In this document: piece by piece, positions 6,784 to 15,182 of the stretch
Numbering within the stretch: position 1 is the first letter of the stretch
How the letters are laid out: every line of letters starts with the position of its first letter
NCBI GenBank assembly: GCA_016193165.1
Contig: JACPST010000013.1
Location: forward strand, 1-15,522
Origin: Deltaproteobacteria bacterium
Lineage (GTDB): Bacteria; Bdellovibrionota; JACOXK01; 2-02-FULL-40-11
Length of the DNA stretch: 15,522 nt
Reading direction: 5' to 3'
The notes under the pieces: generated by a model
Databases searched by the model: none
What the model saw: the letters and a program-made list of their open reading frames with translations, nothing else
What the model was told of the DNA's origin: nothing
Program-made: the position numbers and the translations under genes

Positions 6784-7734
6784 ATGACTAAATATCTATG
6801 GGTGACATTGTGTGTGGTATCCTGTTCTGTTGCCGCCCCTAAGAAAGAAGCAACACAGTCTAGCGAGTCTCATCTGTATAAACTTAATTTTAAAAATGCT
6901 GCTTCTGAAATAAAAACGGCTCTTTTGTCCCTAGGAGTTCCAGTTGAAAAGGCCTCTGAAGCAGAAGGGAAAGGGGAAATAGTTACACAGCGGACTTCAA
7001 CAAAAGGCGTCCATTATCCTTTACAACAGCGACTGCTCATTGAATATCGTTATGAGAATCCTGACTATACTTGGGTCAAAGTAACTTTAGATCTTCAAAC
7101 TCAAACGCCGTGGGAGGCTACCCTTACCCCCAGCCTTTCAGATCAAATTGAGCAGAGAAAGAAGGAACTCTCACGCCTAGAAGAAAAAAGGAGTAAATTA
7201 GAAATTCTAGAACTAGACTATCAAAAGGAAAAAGAAAAGTTAGAAAATCAACTCAAGGAATTAGAGCAAAAGAGAAAAGAAGAAATTTTTGATATCAAAG
7301 CTGAAGAAAATTTAAGTTTTGTTTTTTTAACGAAGTTGGATGAAAAATTTGAGATTTATGATCCTCAAAAATCATTAGCCCAAAAGGAAGTGATTCGAAA
7401 AATTTTTTCTTTAGCTGAGAAAATATATGAAAAACGTGATGATACAAGTACTCGGCCAAAAGATGTGCTCGATAAGAAAGAATTATTCTATACAATATGG
7501 AAATTGGCTGAAGAGAATCGGAAGCTTATCCCAAAAATGATACACGCTTTAGAAGATAAGGATCCTAAAACAAGATTAAAAGCAGCCATTGCTCTTTGGG
7601 CCATAGGAAGAGAACCGATGACTCTGGATATGATAAAAGAAGCTCGTCAGGCGCTTAAAAAAAAACTTAAAGATTCTGATTCCCAGGTGCGAGAGTATAG
7701 TGAGAAAGCATTAAAGAGACTCATGGGAGACTAG
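6784..7734 (+). CDS. Exported coiled-coil and HEAT-repeat protein, unknown function
   Basis: A 316-residue protein not matching a family I know. The N-terminus has one lysine and a hydrophobic stretch (4-18). Processing is ambiguous: VVSC (11-14) could be a lipobox giving a lipoprotein, although 13 residues is short for one, or signal peptidase I could cut after SVAA (about 18). Residues about 30-112 look like a small alpha/beta domain. Residues about 118-175 are a continuous, highly charged coiled coil rich in Glu and Lys. Residues about 244-316 form HEAT-like helix pairs (LIPKMIHALEDKDPKTRLKA, then a second pair ending KALKRLMGD), the pattern shared with the exported HEAT protein at 467-2065. 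It is followed 17 bases later by the next gene, so the two are likely co-transcribed. A scaffold role at the envelope is inferred only. Confidence 0.72.
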   Translation: MTKYLWVTLCVVSCSVAAPKKEATQSSESHLYKLNFKNAASEIKTALLSLGVPVEKASEAEGKGEIVTQRTSTKGVHYPLQQRLLIEYRYENPDYTWVKVTLDLQTQTPWEATLTPSLSDQIEQRKKELSRLEEKRSKLEILELDYQKEKEKLENQLKELEQKRKEEIFDIKAEENLSFVFLTKLDEKFEIYDPQKSLAQKEVIRKIFSLAEKIYEKRDDTSTRPKDVLDKKELFYTIWKLAEENRKLIPKMIHALEDKDPKTRLKAAIALWAIGREPMTLDMIKEARQALKKKLKDSDSQVREYSEKALKRLMGD

Positions 7735-7751
7735 GGGGATAATGATCCTGT

Positions 7752-8360
7752 ATGAAAAAAAAGAGTCTTAAAATATATCCTTTTCTTAAAAGATATCCTT
7801 TTCCTTATGAGCTATCTTCTCCAGATCTCTATCAGTTTAGAGTTACACAGGACAAACAGGACAATCCAATAACCTTTAATGAACAAGGAAAGCTTTTAAA
7901 CATTGAGCAATTTAAGGAAAAATTGATGATTTTGTTTAAGACACCAGTAACATCGAATGAAGTAGAGCACTTTATTGTTACCAAAATTAAGATCTTTGTT
8001 TTGATAGAAGAGAAGATGGGGAAGCGTGTTCCCGTTGTCGCGAACTTTAGGAAAAAGTTTGCGGATAACAATCTTAAAAAGCACACGAATAAGAAGGTTA
8101 CGCTTGAGGAATATGTTATTCAAAATGTGGGAGGAGAGATTAAGATCATAGGGCATTCAGTGTTTTCTAAAGAAGAGGAGTTTGATATTTTTAATGCGCT
8201 TGCCCATGAGAGTGTAGACTGTAGTAGCCCCTATGAGGAGTCGCGTGCGTGGGTTCTTGGAGAAAAACTTGGGTATATAAATATGGAGCTGGATGAAGGT
8301 TTTTATCCTAAGCCTGAGGACTTCCCCTATTGTAGAAAAACCGACAAGAAAAAAAAGTAG
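7752..8360 (+). CDS. Small protein with degenerate zincin-like motif (HESVD)
   Basis: A basic protein of 202 residues that I do not recognise. It has no signal peptide or membrane segment, although both flanking products are exported. Residues 145-156 form a hydrophobic helix ending ALAHESVD. This lines up with a zincin HExxH helix except that the second His is Asp156. It is followed by PYEESRAW (160-167), resembling the E-x-x-A helix that gives the third ligand in gluzincin-like peptidases. It may be an inactive relative, an unusual metal site, or coincidence. The C-terminus is a Lys-rich tail. The start at 7752 lies 17 bases after the previous stop. AGGGGG upstream is 13 bases from this ATG, too far to be ideal, and is nearer to an ATG at 7742 that opens only a 9-codon frame. 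GATAAT (7738-7743), a possible -10 box without a -35, lies 8 bases upstream. Confidence 0.65.
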   Translation: MKKKSLKIYPFLKRYPFPYELSSPDLYQFRVTQDKQDNPITFNEQGKLLNIEQFKEKLMILFKTPVTSNEVEHFIVTKIKIFVLIEEKMGKRVPVVANFRKKFADNNLKKHTNKKVTLEEYVIQNVGGEIKIIGHSVFSKEEEFDIFNALAHESVDCSSPYEESRAWVLGEKLGYINMELDEGFYPKPEDFPYCRKTDKKKK

Positions 8361-8385
8361 TTCTCACTCCTTAGATAATTTTTCT

Positions 8386-9360
8386 ATGAATGTACGGAGT
8401 ACGATTCTTCTTATAGGCCTTTTTTCGTTTTTAACTTTTTGCCACGCGGAGCAAAAATTAACGTATACAGATAGATCTCTTCCAACGCTTTGGAAGGGAT
8501 TGTCCGGGCAGGTCGGAGCGTTAAATATTTATGTCGATACTCCTGCTCATACCTGGGATGCAAAACAAAAAGCCTTATGGCAGAAAAAAACAAATATAGC
8601 TTTAGGCTGGTTAGAGGACCAAGCCAAAATCGATACCATAGATCTGACTTTTAAAACACGTCATTTTCATGTGGAAATTTCTAAATTTTCTATCAAGAAA
8701 GATTATTATCCCGATAATCAAAGTGGTTGGTTTGAAGAAGTGATTCAAAAGTTAGGATATAAAGACCACAAAAGCTTGATAGAAGCCTATCAAAAGAAAC
8801 TGAATGCATCTTCTGTAGCTGTTTTTGTACACGTTCCTGCTGTTTTTATCTCCCACACCACTTTTTTACCTTTGGTGAGTATTATTTCTCTAAAACAACC
8901 TCCTTTTTTTAAAGAAGATTATTTGACAAGGGCCTGCACTTTTGCCCATGAGCTTTTGCATCAATATGGAGCGTGGCATACCGTTGGGCCAAAACTTGAA
9001 ATCATGGCGCCAGGACAGGGGCAAAAAAATATTAATGACAATTTTATTGGAGTTGAAATTGGAGAACAATTGGGATGGAAAGTAAAAAATCCTATCGCAT
9101 GGAAAGCGTGGGATGAATTCATTCATGAGTTGGCTAAGCATCAAAAACATGATGAAGCATTGACAGAAGTTCAAAAAGCCTTAAAAATGAACCCCACGTT
9201 TAAAAAAGGGCATTTTTGGTATGATTTGGGAAATATTTATTATCTAAAAAAAGAATATTCCAAAGCCCTTGAAGCCTATAACAAAGCTCTCACACTGGAT
9301 CCACGCAATCCAGAAATTTTAAAATCCAAAGATAGTGTTGAAAAACTTAATTCCTATTGA
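8386..9360 (+). CDS. Exported metzincin-like metalloprotease with C-terminal TPR repeats
   Basis: From the ATG at 8386 the product is 324 residues. An earlier in-frame ATG at 8293 would overlap the previous gene by 68 bases and bury the signal peptide, so 8386 is preferred. Residues 5-18 are hydrophobic and CHA (19-21) is a likely signal-peptidase I site. Residues 185-198 contain HELLHQYGAWH, a complete HExxHxxGxxH metzincin zinc site (His188, Glu189, His192, Gly195, His198). Met207 in EIMAPG is well placed for the Met-turn. A strand (142-152, SSVAVFVHVPA) and a long N-terminal alpha/beta region precede it. Residues about 242-316 form two TPR-like units, the second (GNIYYLKKEYSKALEAYNKALTLDP in character, 282-306) nearly canonical. 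I cannot place it in a named metzincin family. GATAAT at 8374-8379 ends 6 bases before the ATG, but no -35 or Shine-Dalgarno is seen. Substrate unknown. Confidence 0.78.
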   Translation: MNVRSTILLIGLFSFLTFCHAEQKLTYTDRSLPTLWKGLSGQVGALNIYVDTPAHTWDAKQKALWQKKTNIALGWLEDQAKIDTIDLTFKTRHFHVEISKFSIKKDYYPDNQSGWFEEVIQKLGYKDHKSLIEAYQKKLNASSVAVFVHVPAVFISHTTFLPLVSIISLKQPPFFKEDYLTRACTFAHELLHQYGAWHTVGPKLEIMAPGQGQKNINDNFIGVEIGEQLGWKVKNPIAWKAWDEFIHELAKHQKHDEALTEVQKALKMNPTFKKGHFWYDLGNIYYLKKEYSKALEAYNKALTLDPRNPEILKSKDSVEKLNSY

Positions 9361-9400
9361 AGTATTTTGTTCTAAATCCTCTTGTTCCTGCTTTTAAAAA

Positions 9401-11716
9401 ATGCTATCAAAAAAGAAGAGAAAAAAGATGACACAAAAGCAGGAAGATAGCGTTTCTACCACGCCTGAGCGGGTTCAAAAGACATACGAAGCCCTGCATA
9501 AAAACTTAGAAATCATTCGAAAGCGACTCAATCGCCCGCTGACGCTTTCTGAAAAAATTGTTTATGGGCATTTGAAAGATCCGAAAAAGCAATCTTTAGA
9601 AGTGGGTACCCCACTTAGGCTTTTGCCTGATCGCGTCTGCATGCAAGATGCCACAGCTCAGATGGCTATTCTTCAGTTTATGCAGTCTGGGAGAAAGAAA
9701 GCTGCAGTTCCTTCAACGATTCACTGCGATCATTTGATTCAGGCACATGTGGGGGCTTCGCAGGATTTAAAAACGGCCATTGATACCAATCGCGAAGTCT
9801 ATGACTTTTTAAAATCTTCGGCTGCCAAATATGGCATGGGATTTTGGGGGCCAGGCTCAGGGATCATTCACCAAGTTTTTTTAGAACAATATGCGTATCC
9901 AGGAGGCTTTGTCATTGGGACGGATTCTCATACTCCCAATGGAGGTGGGTTGTCCATGATTGCCATTGGAGTAGGGGGTGCGGATGCGGCAGAAGTGATG
10001 TCTGGATCTTATTTTGAAGTGGCCAATCCAAGGCTTATTGGGGTACATTTGAAAGGGAGTTTGGGTGGCTGGACTGCACCTAAAGATATTATTTTAAAGG
10101 TCTGTGAACTTCTAACGACCAAGGGTGGAACCAATTGCATTGTAGAATATTTTGGGGAAGGGACTACTTCTATTTCAGCTACGGGAAAAGCAACGATTAC
10201 TAACATGGGTGCGGAGCTTGGAGCGACAACCTCTATTTTCCCCTACGATAGTCATTCTGAAAAATATTTAAAGGTAACAAATCGATCTAAAATTGGACAG
10301 TTAGCGCATCGCTATCAAGAAGAACTTCTAAAACAAGATCCTGAGATTGAGAAAAATCCTCGCAACTATTTTTCGAAAGTCATTGAAATTGATTTATCAA
10401 AATTAGAGCCTTATGTGGTTGGCCCTCATTCTCCAGATGTGGCGCATTCCATCTCTCAATTGGCTCAAGACGCAAAGAAAAATAAATATCCCGAAAGACT
10501 TCATGCGTGTCTCATTGGAAGCTGCACAAATTCTTCTTATGAAGATTTATCTCGCGTGGTCGATGTGGCCAAACAAGCCCAAAAGCTGGGACTAAAGATT
10601 AAAACAAAGCTTATGATTAGTCCTGGAAGTGAAATGATTTATGAAACCATTAAACGCGATGGTTTTGTGGAACTTTTAGAATCTGTCGGAGCTATCGTTT
10701 TGGCCAATGCGTGTGGCCCTTGTATTGGGCAGTGGAAGCGGGATGATATTCAAAAAGGAGAGGCCAATTCCATTTTAACTTCTTTTAATAGGAACTTTCC
10801 TCGGCGTAACGATGGAAATCCTGAAACGATGGCGTTTATTGGAAGTCCCGAGCTTGTGATGGCCATGAGTTTTTCCGGAAGTCTTTTGTTTAATCCTCTC
10901 AAAGATTCTTTAAAAAATGAAAAAGGACAAGATGTAAAGTTTTCTGTGCCTGCGGTAGCGGCAGAAGTGCCACCCAAAGGTTTTTCACAAAAAGCTGTGA
11001 ATTATTTTTCTCCGCCTTCCGAAGAAGAACCCATTGAAATTGTGGTTCATCCTAAAAGTGAGAGGCTTCAGCTTTTACAACCCTTCTCAAGGTGGGATGG
11101 AAAGGATTTTATTGAGCTGCCTGTTTTATTAAAAGCTAAAGGCAAATGTACAACCGATCATATTTCACCGGCTGGTCCCTGGCTTCGGTATCGTGGGCAT
11201 TTGGATAAAATTTCGGACAATATCTTTAGCGGAGCCATGAATGCCTTTAGTGATCAGCCCGGAACTGGATATAACATTAATAATACGGAAAAAAATCAGC
11301 CGCTTTCTGGAATTGCCCGAGAATATCATTCACATGGCATGGGGTGGGTCGTCATGGGTGATGAAAATTATGGCGAAGGATCGAGCAGGGAGCATGCGGC
11401 CATGTCTCCCAGGTATTTGGGATGTAAGGCTGTGATTGTTCGAAGCTTTGCCCGGATTCATGAGACCAATTTAAAAAAACAAGGAGTCTTGCCTCTGACT
11501 TTTGTGAATAAAGATGATTATGATAAAATCCGAGTTCGTGATTTTATTTCTTTATTAAATTTAAAAAGTTTAGCGCCGGGCTCCATTGTGGAGTGTGAAA
11601 TTTTTCATTCAGATGACAAAACACGAGAGTCTATTCAACTTCGGCATTCTTTAACCCCAGAGCACATCGAGTGGTTTAAAGCGGGTTCGGCGATGAATAC
11701 CTTCGCCAATGGTTAA
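9401..11716 (+). CDS. acn: Aconitate hydratase, mitochondrial type
   Basis: Interconverts citrate and isocitrate in the TCA cycle using a [4Fe-4S] cluster in the cytoplasm. The 771-residue length fits the mitochondrial-type aconitases (about 750-780) rather than bacterial AcnA (about 890) or AcnB. The three cluster cysteines are Cys375 (IGSCTNSS), Cys438 and Cys441 (ANACGPCIGQ). Their spacing of 63 and 3 equals that of the mitochondrial enzyme. Other signatures are GTDSHTPNGGGL (173-184), the swivel-domain active loop GEGSSREHAA and KGKCTTDHISPAGPW near the domain junction. The first ten residues (MLSKKKRKKM) are unusually basic. An in-frame ATG at 9428, preceded by the purine-rich AAGAAGAGAAAAAAG, may be the true start. 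The stop overlaps the dnaE start by 8 bases, pointing to one transcript. Confidence 0.96.
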   Translation: MLSKKKRKKMTQKQEDSVSTTPERVQKTYEALHKNLEIIRKRLNRPLTLSEKIVYGHLKDPKKQSLEVGTPLRLLPDRVCMQDATAQMAILQFMQSGRKKAAVPSTIHCDHLIQAHVGASQDLKTAIDTNREVYDFLKSSAAKYGMGFWGPGSGIIHQVFLEQYAYPGGFVIGTDSHTPNGGGLSMIAIGVGGADAAEVMSGSYFEVANPRLIGVHLKGSLGGWTAPKDIILKVCELLTTKGGTNCIVEYFGEGTTSISATGKATITNMGAELGATTSIFPYDSHSEKYLKVTNRSKIGQLAHRYQEELLKQDPEIEKNPRNYFSKVIEIDLSKLEPYVVGPHSPDVAHSISQLAQDAKKNKYPERLHACLIGSCTNSSYEDLSRVVDVAKQAQKLGLKIKTKLMISPGSEMIYETIKRDGFVELLESVGAIVLANACGPCIGQWKRDDIQKGEANSILTSFNRNFPRRNDGNPETMAFIGSPELVMAMSFSGSLLFNPLKDSLKNEKGQDVKFSVPAVAAEVPPKGFSQKAVNYFSPPSEEEPIEIVVHPKSERLQLLQPFSRWDGKDFIELPVLLKAKGKCTTDHISPAGPWLRYRGHLDKISDNIFSGAMNAFSDQPGTGYNINNTEKNQPLSGIAREYHSHGMGWVVMGDENYGEGSSREHAAMSPRYLGCKAVIVRSFARIHETNLKKQGVLPLTFVNKDDYDKIRVRDFISLLNLKSLAPGSIVECEIFHSDDKTRESIQLRHSLTPEHIEWFKAGSAMNTFANG

Positions 11717-14700
11717 AACGTTTGTTCATCTTCATCTCCATACCCAATATAGTCTTTTAGATGGCGCCATTAAAATTCCCAGATTGATGCAAAAAGCCAA
11801 GGAATTTGAAATGCCCGCAATTGGAGTCACGGATCACGGAAACCTTTTTGGCGCGATGGAATTTTATATCGAAGCCAAAAAAGCACAGATTAAGCCCATT
11901 ATTGGATGTGAAGTGTATATGGCTCCGGGCTCTCGGTTATCTCGGCAATTGCCCAAAGGGATGAGTCATGGCCTTGAAGATCCTTTTCATCATTTGACTG
12001 TTCTTTGCATGGATCAGGCGGGGTATAAAAATTTATGTGAGCTTATTACGCTGGCAAACTTTGAGGGGTTTTATTATAAGCCGCGCATTGATAAAGAAAT
12101 TTTAGCGCGTCATCATGAAGGCCTGATTATTCTTTCGGGGTGTTTGAGTAGTGAAATTTCCAATGCGATTTTAAATGGCCAAGAACAAAAAGCGATAGAT
12201 CTCATTCAATGGTACAAGGAACTATTTGGCGATCGTTTTTATTTGGAAATCCAAGAAAATAAAATTGCTCCTCAGGCAAAAGTCAATGAAGCGCTTCTTC
12301 GCTATGGAGCACGGTTTCATATCCCTATAGCGGCGACGAATGATTGTCATTATTTGGAACGAACGGACGCGCTTTCTCAAGAAGTGCTTTTATGCGTCCA
12401 AACGGGAAAAACGCTTCAAGATGAAGATCGCATGAAGTTTGGATCCGATGAGTTTTATTTTAAATCCCCTCAAGAATTGGAAAGCTTATTTTCCTATGCC
12501 CCTCAGGCCGTGGCAAGTACAGTTGAAATTGCGGAGCGGTGCGATTTAAATTTTGAACTTAGTAAAATCTATTTACCCCGTTTTGAGTTGTCCGATGGGA
12601 AAAATTTGGATCTCCATTTGGAAGGAAAAGCCCGAGATGGGCTTCAGAAACACCTGGATATAATTAATAAAAATGGCAGTAATTTTGATGAGTTAAAAAA
12701 TAAATATGAAGAAAGACTTAATCATGAATTGGCCATTATTTTTAAGACGGGCTTTTCAGGTTATTTTTTAATTGTTTCAGATTTTGTGAACTTTTCCAGG
12801 AGCCGGGGTATTCCGGTAGGCCCGGGACGGGGATCGGCCGCGGGGTCGCTTGTGGCCTTTTGTTTAAAGATTACTGAAATTGATCCCATTCCGCACAATC
12901 TCATCTTTGAGCGATTTTTAAATCCTGAACGTGTCAGCATGCCGGATATGGATATTGATTTTTGTATGAATCGCAGGGATGAGGTCATTCAATATGTTCG
13001 GGAAAAGTATGGACGCGATAACGTGGCGCAAATCATTACCTTTGGAAAAATGCAGGCGAAGGCCGCGATTCGAGATGTGGGGCGTGTATATGGATTTTCG
13101 TATGGAGAAGTGGATCGTATCGCAAAACTAGTTCCTAATATTTTAAATGTTTCTCTCCATGAAGCAATGGATCAAGAGCCTAAACTCAAAGAGCTGTATG
13201 AGACAGATGAGAAAATAAAACAACTTTTAAATACAGCTTTGGCATTGGAAGGGTTGTATCGTCACGCGTCAATTCATGCCGCGGGCATTGTGATTTCAAA
13301 TCGTCCGCTTGTTGAATATATGCCTCTTTTTAAAGGAAAAGATGATGAGGTGGTGACGTCCTTTGACATGAAGATGGTTGAAAAGATGGGGCTCATTAAG
13401 TTTGATTTCTTGGGGTTAAAAACGCTGACATTGATTGACAATGTGGTTAAAAAAATTCGTCAAACTCAAAATCCGCATTTTTCTTTAGAGCAGATCTATT
13501 TCACCGATAAAAAAGTATACGAACTCTTTTCTAAGAGCGATACGATTGGAATCTTCCAGTTTGAATCTTCGGGGATGCGAGATTTGCTCATCCGTTTAAA
13601 ACCAGCCCGGTTTGAAGATATTATCGCGGCTAACGCGCTTTTTCGTCCGGGTCCCATGAATATGCTGGATGATTTTATTGGTCGCAGGCATGGAAGGGTG
13701 GAGGTCTATCATCCACTGCCTCAGTTAAAAGATATTCTTCAAGATAGTTATGGAATTATTTTGTATCAAGAACAGGTGATGAAAATTGCCAATGTTTTGG
13801 CGAATTATACTCTGGGGGAAGCAGATATTCTCAGAAAAGCGATGGGAAAGAAAAATCCCAAAGAAATGGCTCAGCAAAAAGAACGCTTTTTGCAAGGAGC
13901 AAAGAAAAATAATGTTGCCGCTGAAAAAGCAGAACAGATTTTTGATTTGATGGCCAAGTTTGCGGAATATGGATTCAATAAATCCCATGCGACTGCCTAC
14001 GCCTATGTGGCCTATCAAACCGCCTATTTAAAAGTATATCATCGAGTTTTGTTTATGGCAGAAATGCTCACGATGGAGATGGAAGATACCGATAAACTGG
14101 TTCGCTATATTCAAGATGCCAAAGACGCGGAAATTGAGCTTTTATCTCCCGCTATTCAAGAAAGTCAGTATGAATTTTCTGTCGTTAACTCAAAAATCAG
14201 GTTTGGATTGGGCGCGATTAAGAACGTTGGAAAAGTCGCTATTGATTCAATTGTGGAGGCCAGAAAAAAAGCAGGATGCTTTCAGTCCTTTGCTCATTTT
14301 TTTGAATTGGTAGATTTAAGAAAAGTAAATCGTAAAGTGGTCGAAAGCTTAATTAAAGCGGGAGCATTTGATTCTTTAAATCCCCATCGGGCACAACTGA
14401 TGGAGTCTTTAGATCACATGATTTCTGCAGCTCAAACAGTCCAGTCTGATCGTGAAGTTGGACAGGTGAATATGTTTGAAACGCATCAGTTTTCTTCGAT
14501 GGTTAAAATGGTAGCATTGCCGGATGTTCCCGGGTGGACTGAGAAAAGAAAACTTTATTTTGAAAAAGAATCTGTTGGGCTTTATATTTCTGGGCATCCT
14601 CTCCAAAATTATGTTGATTCTCTTCAGAGGTTCGCGACACATACGACAGAAACATTGGCTCAGGCATCTCACAAAAGTGAGGCGCGCGTGGGGGGGACAG

Positions 14701-15182
14701 TGAGTAATATTCGGGAGACCCTCACCCGGAAGGGGGATAAAATGGCTTTTGTGACGTTAGAGGATTTAAGCGGAAGCGTGGATGTGATTGTTTTTTCTGA
14801 TTTATATAGTAGAGCGCAAGAGCTTTTGAAATCTGATGAGCCTTTATTGGTTTCAGGAACAGCTGAGATTTCAGAAGATCATGCCAGAATGATCGCGACC
14901 GATATTGAAAATTTAGCTTTAGCGCAAAAAAAGAAAACAAAAGTTGTGCATATCGATTTAGATTCTAAAGTAATTCAAGCCGATCAGCTTCAGAGCTTAA
15001 AGGGAGTTTTACAACAATATCGAGGAGTCTGCCCTGTGCTTTTGCGTCTTAAAGTTTCTGAGAAAGGGGATGCCATGTATGCCACTTTAAAATTGGGAGA
15101 GGAAATAAAGGTCGTTCCTTCAGAAGCCTTGGTGAGAGATGTTCAAAAACTGTTTGGCAATAAGGTGGTGAGATTTGAATAA
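11709..15182 (+). CDS. dnaE: DNA polymerase III alpha subunit
   Basis: The replicative polymerase, 1157 residues, normal for proteobacterial DnaE (E. coli 1160). The PHP domain opens with VHLHLHTQYSLLDGA (6-20). GPGRGSAAGS (371-380) and PDMDIDF (412-418) belong to the polymerase palm, with catalytic Asp413 and Asp415 and a third candidate Asp566 in KFDFLGL. QVNMF (919-923) is the internal beta-clamp-binding motif, at the same place as QADMF in E. coli. An OB-fold spans about 990-1070 (RVGGTVSNIRETLTRKGDK and on). Unlike E. coli, the PHP metal site looks intact: His9, His11, Asp18, His43, Glu68, His95, Cys145, Asp212 and His214, so intrinsic 3'-5' proofreading is possible. The ATG lies inside the end of the aconitase gene with no Shine-Dalgarno, implying translational coupling. 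Confidence 0.98.
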   Translation: MVKTFVHLHLHTQYSLLDGAIKIPRLMQKAKEFEMPAIGVTDHGNLFGAMEFYIEAKKAQIKPIIGCEVYMAPGSRLSRQLPKGMSHGLEDPFHHLTVLCMDQAGYKNLCELITLANFEGFYYKPRIDKEILARHHEGLIILSGCLSSEISNAILNGQEQKAIDLIQWYKELFGDRFYLEIQENKIAPQAKVNEALLRYGARFHIPIAATNDCHYLERTDALSQEVLLCVQTGKTLQDEDRMKFGSDEFYFKSPQELESLFSYAPQAVASTVEIAERCDLNFELSKIYLPRFELSDGKNLDLHLEGKARDGLQKHLDIINKNGSNFDELKNKYEERLNHELAIIFKTGFSGYFLIVSDFVNFSRSRGIPVGPGRGSAAGSLVAFCLKITEIDPIPHNLIFERFLNPERVSMPDMDIDFCMNRRDEVIQYVREKYGRDNVAQIITFGKMQAKAAIRDVGRVYGFSYGEVDRIAKLVPNILNVSLHEAMDQEPKLKELYETDEKIKQLLNTALALEGLYRHASIHAAGIVISNRPLVEYMPLFKGKDDEVVTSFDMKMVEKMGLIKFDFLGLKTLTLIDNVVKKIRQTQNPHFSLEQIYFTDKKVYELFSKSDTIGIFQFESSGMRDLLIRLKPARFEDIIAANALFRPGPMNMLDDFIGRRHGRVEVYHPLPQLKDILQDSYGIILYQEQVMKIANVLANYTLGEADILRKAMGKKNPKEMAQQKERFLQGAKKNNVAAEKAEQIFDLMAKFAEYGFNKSHATAYAYVAYQTAYLKVYHRVLFMAEMLTMEMEDTDKLVRYIQDAKDAEIELLSPAIQESQYEFSVVNSKIRFGLGAIKNVGKVAIDSIVEARKKAGCFQSFAHFFELVDLRKVNRKVVESLIKAGAFDSLNPHRAQLMESLDHMISAAQTVQSDREVGQVNMFETHQFSSMVKMVALPDVPGWTEKRKLYFEKESVGLYISGHPLQNYVDSLQRFATHTTETLAQASHKSEARVGGTVSNIRETLTRKGDKMAFVTLEDLSGSVDVIVFSDLYSRAQELLKSDEPLLVSGTAEISEDHARMIATDIENLALAQKKKTKVVHIDLDSKVIQADQLQSLKGVLQQYRGVCPVLLRLKVSEKGDAMYATLKLGEEIKVVPSEALVRDVQKLFGNKVVRFE

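Noticed and set aside
7742..7771. Nine-codon frame starting at ATG 7742 close behind AGGGGG
   Set aside because: It could be a leader peptide, but its spacing to AGGGGG is only 3 bases and it overlaps the start of the next gene; nothing else supports it.
8293..8385. Longer N-terminus for the metzincin-like protein from the ATG at 8293
   Set aside because: It would overlap the preceding gene by 68 bases and place the signal peptide 31 residues inside the protein.
11669..11708. Small stem GGCGA/TCGCC just before the dnaE ATG
   Set aside because: The 5-base arms lie inside aconitase coding sequence with no conserved context; likely chance.
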